Shown here piece by piece: positions 56,540 to 64,000 of a stretch of DNA of 64,000 nt (positions are counted from its first letter, which is position 1; the number at the start of each line of letters is the position of its first letter). Position numbers and translations under genes: made by a program. Origin of the DNA: Apiotrichum sp. Y4204 (taxonomy: Eukaryota > Basidiomycota > Tremellomycetes > Trichosporonales > Trichosporonaceae); assembly GCA_025531455.1 (NCBI GenBank), contig JAMYHL010000002.1, positions 1-64,000 of the forward strand, given 5' to 3'. The notes below the pieces were generated by a model that did not search any database, was not told the origin of the DNA, and worked only from the letters and a program-made list of their open reading frames with translations.

Positions 56540-58084
56540 CGTGCAGGTAGAGTGTGTAGAGATGGAAATGGGAGTGAATGAGAGAATGAGGAGATGAGCA
56601 TGTGGATTGCATTGGAATGGATGTATCCTTCGTTGTTCCATTTCCCATAATCCCCCTTGCCCTCCGGGGTCCCCCTCTCTCTCCTCGGCTACGCCGGGTG
56701 CTTTGGCTGTTGTAGCCCGATAAGTTCCCCGCCCGGACTGAGCTCTTATTGGACCAAGATAACCTCGGCAAACTGGCACTGGCGGACTGACTGGGCGCTC
56801 AGAACAAACAACAGCCGCACACATAAGAAGAGATGCATGCATCGTCATCACCAAAGCATGTCGGAGCCGCTGTGCTCGTCGCCATCATCAAGTCCGAGGC
56901 CGCTGCCGCAGTCTGCGACCGATCTATGAGCAAGTGATGCTCCATTGCATCCAGCATCGTGCTGACTCGAACATCCCCCACTCCGGTGATTGCGGTGCGG
57001 CGCCCCGATTTCCACAAACCTCCACACTTTGCTGTCTTGGGTTGTTTCTTCTGCTCACATGGCCATCGAGACGATGCCCATCTTGTAATTGCCATTAACC
57101 ATTGTCTCCATCGTGCTCATTTCTTCTGCCCAATCTCTCTCCCTCTCTCTCTCTTGTGCCAGCTGCGGCCATTTAGGATGCTTAATGCCCACCTCCCGGC
57201 GGCTATGCTTGTTATTCACTACTGTACACTACTGTACACTACTGTACCCACTAATGCTTTACAGCTGCACGTTGCACCCCATGACCCCACATGGTGCCAT
57301 TGCCGCTCTTCTTTTCCTGCATTTTCCCGCATATCCTGGCGGTATATCCAGAGACATGCACGTACTCTCTTGGTTTCTCCTGGTCGGTCACCTCTGAAGC
57401 ACCCATCCACTCACCCCCCACACTCCCCGTCCGCCCCCTGGCCCTGCATCGTACACGTTTCCAACCCTACGCCCAGCCCTAACATCTCGTCTATCTCGAT
57501 TGAGCCCACCCCCACACTGGCCAGATGGCACTTGGCAACATGGCCACTGCGGCAAATATCTCGGCAGGTCACCGAGATCCTAGCTTCCTAGGGGCCCATG
57601 GAGCAATGGAGCAATGGTAATAGTAATGACTCGTCCCTGTGTGGCCCATTTACTTTGAGACACCGTGCTTGCTCCACTACTCACGACTAGCACGGTCAAG
57701 CCCCACCGTGGGGCCATGCGGGGAAGTAACCTGTACCCTTGCCCAGCAAAGCCCAGCCCCCCCAGCCCCCTCTTAGGGTACTAAGGAAAACTCACGCGGG
57801 AAACAACTCATTCTCATGCCATAGCAAAAAAGACTATGCTACAAATATATCATGCAGGTGAGGCTCGGCATCAACCGCGCGGAATGGGGTGGGGCAGCGG
57901 AGGGACAGAAGGGGTGGCAAGTATTGGCTATATTAGTCAGGTGACACAGCCCACCTTTTCCCCATCCTCTACGTGCGCGGCGAGCCTGGTGATGGGCTTC
58001 TCGGCTCACTGGTGTCGAGCCCTGCTGTCAGCGGAATGCAAATCACGTTGCCTAGACCTGGATTACCAACTCACTCGCGAGTTC
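56540..58084. other. 1.5-kb stretch without a recognised gene
   Basis: Upstream of the transcription factor. It contains a CT-rich run near 57127-57160 and a short tandem repeat at 57217-57247. No coding signal. Confidence 0.5.
57217..57247. repeat. Short 10-nt tandem repeat
   Basis: About three copies of a unit readable as actactgtac. Confidence 0.8.
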
Positions 58085-60686
58085 CTAGTCGCTCCCGATC
58101 GTGTTGTATCGTCCACGGCTGGGCTCGTCGCGCTTGCGCCGCCCGCCAACGAGCCCCTCGAATGCATCCGTCACTCGTCCGAGCAACGAGTTGTCGTGCC
58201 GCGCGCTGGGGACGGGAGACCCCAAGCGCGAGCTGGGCAGAGACGACGACCGGCGAGAATGTGAGTTGCCCCGCCCAGCACGTGTACTTGGGACAAGCGA
58301 GGACGTCTCCGTCTCGGTGCCCCCTTCTTCCATGTCTTCCATATCCGAGGTGGAGCACACATCGTCGTACGCAGGTGGTGATTCTACCGTCAGTCATAGA
58401 TGACACACACGACCCACCGTCGCCGAACAGGCGGTCCATCTCCTCGAGGGGGACGCCGCGCGTCTCGGGGTAAACTGAGGTCAGTATCAAGGCGCCGATG
58501 CGGCATGCGCCACGCACGGAAGTAGACTAAATGTCAGCCAAAATTTCATATCCCTTATCGCTCACCGAGAATAAACGAGATGACACAGAAGAAGGCGTGC
58601 ATCGGGTAGAGACGCCATCCGATGAGCTCCTGGAACACAGGGGTGGTCACTCCGACCCAGTAGTTGGCGACCCAGTTCTGGAATGAGCAAAACTGCGGCA
58701 ACTTGACACTTACAGTAGCAGTCGACAGCGACACGCCCTTTGCGCGGAAGGGCAGGGGCATAATCTCGGGCGGGTAGAGCCAGGGAATTGGGCCCCAACT
58801 CATTCCGAATGCAAAGTTGTAGATGATAACGCACGCAACGACTGGGGGTGAGTGATGGGCTACTTGCTTTTGCAACAGCCCACTTACCAGCTTTAGGCGT
58901 GATCGCCTGGTCAATGTAGATCCACCATCCAGTGGCGCTGAGCGCGATCGCCATCGCGACGGCTCCCCACAGAAGGATGGGACGACGCCCGGCATGGTCC
59001 GTGAGCCACCACCTGGGGTTAGCGAGATGCCAGAGCGGGAAGCCTGTCAACGCACGGAGGTATGGAGCTGCAGACGTAGAACAGAGAGTTGATGCCTGTC
59101 ATGAGAATCGCGTCGCGACCAATCCATCCGGCCTCTGAATGTCAGTGGAAAAAACTAGCGATGACTCACGCTCGAATACCTGTAAAGCGCGGTGGTCAGT
59201 ACGAGGCGTCGAGGGAAGGGCAAGATAGTGCGCGAGCACGGGGAACGAGAAGGTGAACAGCGAGGGGAAGAAACCGGCATGAATGTACGCACCAGAGGAG
59301 CATAGTAGGAAATGACTGATGGGTTAGCAGCGCATCAACAAATGGTGACCCACCATTGATGCCGTTCAGCTGCGCGAAGAGCTGGCTGCTCATGGCGATG
59401 AGCACGCGCCCGCGGTATCGTGTCCAGAGCGCCTTGTACGAACGGTCACCGACGGCGCGCTGTTGTCAGCTGTGTCTGTTCGAGGTTTCCTTGCGTCTGG
59501 TGAAATGATCTCGCCACTCACATCAGCAATGACTCCATCGCGGATCTCCTGGTACTCGAGCTGCACGCCCTCGTCGTTGATCGACTTTCCCTGGAAATCG
59601 GCAATGACGTTGAGGCCCTCCTCGTCATGATCCTTGTCAATGAGGTAACGCGGAGACTCGGGGCAGACAAAGCTCCCAAAGCCGAGGGTCAGGCCGCCAA
59701 TGATCTGGATCGAGAGCGGGAGACGCCACGACCAGTCGGACTCGATGAAGCTGCACGCATAGTCGATCCACACCGACGAGCTGTAGCCGACAATGTTGCC
59801 GGTAAACTCGAGCGCGCCAAGGAAGCCGCGAAGAGCGGGCGGCGAGACTGCCGTTAGAGAGGGAAGGACAAGTTGGGACTCACTCTCTGCTTGGTAGATT
59901 GGGACTACCATACTGCTTGTCAGCATAACTTGCGAGAGATACGTTCGGTGCTTTCAGAGATGTCCAGCACCCACCTCAACATGCCAACGCCGCAGCCGGA
60001 CACGAAGCGACCAAACACCATCATGTGGTAGCCGTTGCACCACGTCTGGAAGCAGCCGCCAACAGAGAAAAGCGCTGCACCGATGCGCATCGTCATGCGG
60101 CGGCCATACCTGTCCGCGGAGGCGGCAGCGAGGAGGGAGGTGACTGCGGTGAGTAAATAGACATGAGTGATGTGGGAAAGAGAGGTGGAAGATAAAGAGA
60201 GGATAGAGAAAGATGAAATCGAGACTGGATGGATAGAGGGAAGACGGCAGGACTCACTGAACGCGCCGATTTCAAGCACCGCGACCATACTGTCCGTCAG
60301 CCTTGCACGGCGTGCGCAACTCGACTCACTTGCCCAGCTCGGTGGCCGTCGGCTGGTTGACTGTCGTTAGCACGCCCGGCAACGGGGCTCACAGTATGCT
60401 CTGAGGGTCAGCTCTGGTCATGCCTCCGACTCACTTGAAATACGGGCCCGTGATAACGCCGGACATGACGCTGCGGTGTGAGTGGAGCGCAGGGAGAAGA
60501 AGCTTCGCTTTCGCTGTCTACGGCCTCGCGACTCGCGACTCGCCACTGAACCTACCCCTGGTCGTATCTGCTGTCAGCTGCATCCTTCCCAGTCTCGTTC
60601 ACGCACCCAAAGAGCCATACTCCAATGCTGAGGAACACGCTCACGCTGTAGAGCAGCCCGTTGCCGCGCAGGCGTGTGTCGGCCAT
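58085..60686 (-). CDS. Sugar porter (MFS, hexose-transporter type)
   Basis: Twelve-helix MFS sugar transporter with many introns, ATG at 60686 (MADTRLRGNGLLYSVSVFLS). Family motifs are FGYDQGVMSGVITGPYF, recovered only with a 12-nt microexon at 60556-60567, plus SADRYGRRMTMRIG, GRFVSGCGVGML, CPESPRYLIDKDHDEEG, QLFAQLNGIN and DHAGRRPILLWGA. Later blocks are SWGPIPWLYPPEIMPLPFRA, KGVSLSTATNW and PETRGVPLEEMDRLFGD. A long Ser/Arg-rich cytosolic tail follows (EEGGTETETSSLVPS). It should move a monosaccharide across the plasma membrane by facilitation or proton symport; QLNGIN and the PESPRYL pattern are typical, but specificity is not readable. Confidence 0.9.
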
Positions 60687-61841
60687 GGTGCTGCTGCCGC
60701 GTGCGGTGGGGATGGAAGTGGAGGAGAGAGGGAGAGTGAATGCAAATGCAAGAGTTGTGACGTGGTGAGATCAAGGTGGATGGGGTATAGGTTTGGAGAA
60801 AGCGGCGTGACAGAGGAGAAACAAGAGGGAGCGCAGTTGTATCAAGTAACAACGCAACCCCTTGGGCGGATGGAAGAATCCCTTGGCACTGGTCGGCGCT
60901 ACCGGCAACGGCGAGGAAAGAGGCCGGCGGTGTGATTCTATGCGGTCGCGATCGGGATGTGTCTGATTTCTAGGTGTCTAGGGTGTAGATGGTAACGATG
61001 AAGAAAGAATGAGAGAGGATTGAAGGATGCTTGTTCGTCATCGGCCGGTCGTCGTCGTCGTTGTGGACAGAGCCGAGGTGGTTTATCTCTCTGAAAGCTG
61101 TGTGTTTCAGGGGGGCGCGGAGCTTTTATCGCACACGCGCGCTGAATGGGGCCACAATTCTCCCCACCCACCCATTCGCGTCTCCACAAAAACAATCATA
61201 ACCCACTATTTCTGACACGTCTCTCTTTCATACATCTGTTGGCTGCATGTATCGTATCATCTGCATCGCTACCGAAACACCGTCTGAGAACGTCCTTGGA
61301 ATCCACCGTGGTCGATATCTCTTGGATGTGGGACAGCGTGTTTTGGTGGTTACTCCCCTCCACCCCCGCACCCCCAAGCTCGGCTTCCCTGACGACACCT
61401 GCGTCAGCTTGCAATCGGGGGTTGATACTAATCACATAGACATCTGCATGCTGTGATGATCACAAGCGATGGCTCTGCAGTATAGATGCTGGGTGGGATA
61501 GCGAGGACAGTGATGTCGATGGCGAGCCCCGTGAGGGAGGCGGTGAGGGAGGAAGGGATCTCTGTACAGCTCTGCTCTGCGCTGGGTGCTGTTGCTTGGC
61601 GGCGTGGCGGACTCCGCACAGTTATCTCCTCCCCCCACAACCCCCACGCAGCGACCTTGTATGGGGCACTCGATGAAGACTCGATCCATCCCATCCATCC
61701 CTCTGTCCAAGACATCCCCGTCGCGACGTCGCTCCTCCCATCGCCTCTCCAGCTCCGCAGGTGCTCCTAGACACGACTGCAAACCAGCTCTTCATCCTAC
61801 AACCTACAGTCTTACAAGATCACGACAGATACAAACACACC
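60687..61841. other. 1.15-kb intergenic region
   Basis: Upstream of the sugar porter and downstream of the RING gene. No gene seen. Confidence 0.5.
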
Positions 61842-62526
61842 CTATCCCGTATACACCCTCAGCCACCCACTCACGCCTCGGCGGCAAACAAGGCACTGCG
61901 CCGCCTGCGGCCCATCCAGAGAAAGCAACACCTGCCCGCCGTCGGCGCTCGCGCGCGCGAGCCCGCTCCCTTGTGCGGAATCGAGCAGGTCGCGCCCGCG
62001 CATCTCGCCGCCGCGCACACCCTCCCGCGGAGGAATGTATCCGCCCACGCCCCGGCGGGTGCTGCCCGCCAGTGCGCGGGACAGCGCGACGTTGTACGGC
62101 ACCCGACCGTCGCGGCGCGGATCTGCGGCCGCCAGTGGACTCGCTTCGCTTGCCTCGCACGGCCGTGACTTGTGCATCAGCAGCGGAGCGCACAGGTGAC
62201 ATAAGTTGAGGTGGGCGCCTGATATCAGCTGTGAGCTCTGAGATCTGGATGCCATGTCACGTACATGGGAGGAGGACGGCGGAGGGCGTGCGTGTCAGAC
62301 AGAGGAGGCAGAGGGGGTAGGGGTTCTCGGGTGCGGAATTATCAGCTGCAAGGACGCGGGAGGAGGTCGTGGGAGAAGTGCTGGCCGACGATGGGGGGGA
62401 CAGGGATTCGGAGCCATCAGAGCCGGGAGAGGTGGAGAGAGTAGAGGTTTCTGGCTGCGGGTCACCGCGCCGCGCGCGGCGGAGCGCGTCGAGCTCGAGG
62501 CCGAGCGCGGAGAGGTCCATTGTCAT
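61842..62526 (-). CDS. RING-finger protein with long loop insertion
   Basis: Two exons (62265-62526 and 61842-62218) with a 46-nt intron, donor GTACGT, give 212 residues. The splice restores LLPCAHLNLCHLCAPLL. The zinc ligands are Cys73, Cys76, Cys88, His90, Cys94, Cys97, Cys196 and Cys199, an otherwise regular C3HC4 RING. The last pair lies in CLVCRRGVSGWLRVYTG, the typical end of zf-C3HC4_3 E3 ligases. Ninety-eight residues separate the sixth and seventh ligands, more than the usual 4-48. The N-terminal 70 residues are Ser/Thr/Pro-rich. It is a probable ubiquitin ligase. The start could be Met1 or Met3. Confidence 0.75.
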
Positions 62527-63319
62527 GAAGTGGAAGACGACGAGCTAGGAGAGATGCATGACGCTGAGGTGGTATCGAGGCGGCGTGGTTGGCCACTCGG
62601 CGGCCACATCGATGATCGAGAGGTCATGTGAGGCTGGGTGCTACCCGGTTCTCGGTAAACAGCATCGGAACAAGAAGGCGGAGGATGCCGAGATCCGAGA
62701 CCAAGTCCGGTCGGAGAATGGGCTGGGTGGAGATGAGATGACGCTCGTCCCTCTCGCCCACTTATCTTTGTCATATCGAGCATATCGAGATGCAGATTGG
62801 GCATCGGGGAGGGCGGGGGGGCCTAACCCCCCCCCCCAACTCATGCATGCTCACATCTCACATCGCAATGTGATCGGTACTGTGCAGTAGTGTCGACTCT
62901 GATCTCATGGAAATGGCCTTGGGCATCGAGAAGCACAAGTGGAAGTCACGTGACTCCCACTCCATCAACATTCCGATTCCCGCCACCTTCTCAAGCCTCT
63001 TTGTCAATCTCCACATCCACCACGACGACTGGATCGCGACATGAGACTGACGGCCCGACAGCTTCCTGACAATCGTGATGGACGCCGCAGTGGACGCCGC
63101 AAGGATTGTATAGTTTTCATGAGTTGACACTACAAGACAGTTGCGGTTTCTCGCCATTCGGTTGCCGGTTCGCATTTTGATCTGATTCTTTTGCTGATTC
63201 TGATTTTGATTCTGACTGGATCCTGACTTGATTTTGCCGATTCCTCCTCCAGTGATTCCTTTAACCTCCCTCTCTTTACGGCTCTTATCGGCTTCGCGGA
63301 GAGAGCGTGCGCTCGCGCC
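62527..63319. other. 793-bp intergenic with G/C tract
   Basis: A G-rich run (62803-62821) followed within 6 nt by a C run (62827-62837) could form a hairpin or G-quadruplex. Degenerate GATTCTGATTTT repeats lie at about 63179-63235. No gene seen. Confidence 0.5.
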
Positions 63320-63711
63320 CTAGGCCTCGGCCTGCGCCGCGGCCGTGGCGTTCCTCAGCCACTCAAGCGAGGTGGCGACGTCCTCAATCTTGAACGGGTT
63401 TTCCTGAGATGGGTAGGGGGTGAATACTTCCGGAAGATTGAATGTGGATTGTACGTCGAGGCGCGAACGCAACTTCACGTTACCCTCCTTATCGACTCCA
63501 CTCACATGAGGAGATTCGCATCGGGGCTCCACGAGACCCAGCCGACACACATGTCGCTCTGGGCCAGCGGGAGGAGTGTCACGAACGCGGACGCCGTGGA
63601 GAAGTATGACATGGCGACGAGGGCGAAGAGTTCATGGTAGTTGGGCCGATGAGCGACCGATGAGGCAGGTGAATTAGCCGTTGAGAGGTGGAAAGGAGAA
63701 GAGGTTGGCAT
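63320..63711 (-). CDS. Possible small spliced gene
   Basis: Two coding-like pieces on the minus strand. The first contains NYHELFALVAMSYFSTASAF and VTLLPLAQSDMCVGWVSWSP, ending at a consensus GTGAGT donor. The second reads NPFKIEDVATSLEWLRNATA then AAQAEA and a stop, after an acceptor CTCAG. The phases of these two sites do not match, so a microexon, another donor or a frameshift is needed. No family recognised; the start is uncertain. Confidence 0.3.
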
Positions 63712-64000
63712 ACTATCGTTCGGTTTACTGTTGCTCGATGGGAACGGCGGCTCACCTCTCCCTCCCTTGCTTTTCCGTTTTTTCTAGTCTTCTTCGTTTC
63801 TCTTCTTCCACATCCTTTTAGATCTCGGAAGCCCAGCTCCAGACTTTTGCCGTCTCTTCTCAGCCTTGAATCTGCTTCGTCGTTGTCTTCCCCGCCGCGA
63901 TCGTCTGCCTCGTCTCTCGTGCCTAGTTCCTCGTCCAACCCAGGCCTTCAGCCCCTCATGACGTCTCCAACCGCGGAACATTAGACTTAACACTCTTAAC

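Overview
The window looks like nuclear DNA of a basidiomycete yeast, most likely a tremellomycete of the Trichosporonales type. The genes are GC-rich and split by many very short GT-AG introns (mostly 32-60 nt) that carry CTGAC or CTAAC branch-site motifs just before the acceptor. Gene content is fungal throughout: a Zn2Cys6 regulator, GPI-anchored and CPL1-type cysteine-rich proteins, PTS1-tagged enzymes, a Rab6/Ypt6 GTPase and an Rch1-type transporter. The genus is inference; there is no rDNA or marker gene to settle it. All gene models were spliced by eye.

Left part (1-14.6 kb): sparse and accessory-looking. It begins with lower-GC sequence holding a cluster of GGGACA motifs and an open frame running off the left edge. 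A single-pass membrane protein (1185-2973, -) follows. Next come a probable secreted calpain-like fragment with an in-frame stop (4639-5263, -), an F-box-like gene broken by one frameshift (5725-6842, +), a secreted CYTH-like protein (8587-9492, -) and a small N-myristoylated eight-cysteine protein (10794-11233, -). Long stretches between them show no credible coding sequence.

Middle left (14.6-23.9 kb): secreted and surface proteins dominate. There is a haem peroxidase with a CPL1-like tail, a ricin-B-fold secreted protein, and a GPI-anchored protein built from cysteine-rich repeats, each ending at an intron. An atypical short-chain reductase and a small acidic protein lie among them.

Middle (23.9-45.2 kb): an alpha/beta hydrolase, a SnoaL-like protein and a medium-chain reductase all end in peroxisomal PTS1 tripeptides (ARL, AKL, AKL). 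Interspersed are two members of an F-box-like family, an Rch1/SLC10A7-type transporter, an intron-containing tRNA-Val, a second signal-peptide single-pass membrane protein, a Dal5-type MFS permease and an unrecognised ~500-residue protein.

Right part (45-64 kb): denser, with more housekeeping genes. It holds a LURP-one-related protein, Rab6/Ypt6 (two consecutive 4-nt microexons encode its AGQ motif), the spliceosome-associated ESS2/DGCR14 protein, a single-TM protein, a Zn2Cys6 transcription factor, a sugar porter (a 12-nt microexon encodes its YDQ motif) and a RING protein with a 98-residue insertion. No self-contained new multi-gene system is evident. The most notable signals are the microexons, the repeat-per-exon surface protein, the small myristoylated Cys-rich protein and the PTS1 trio.
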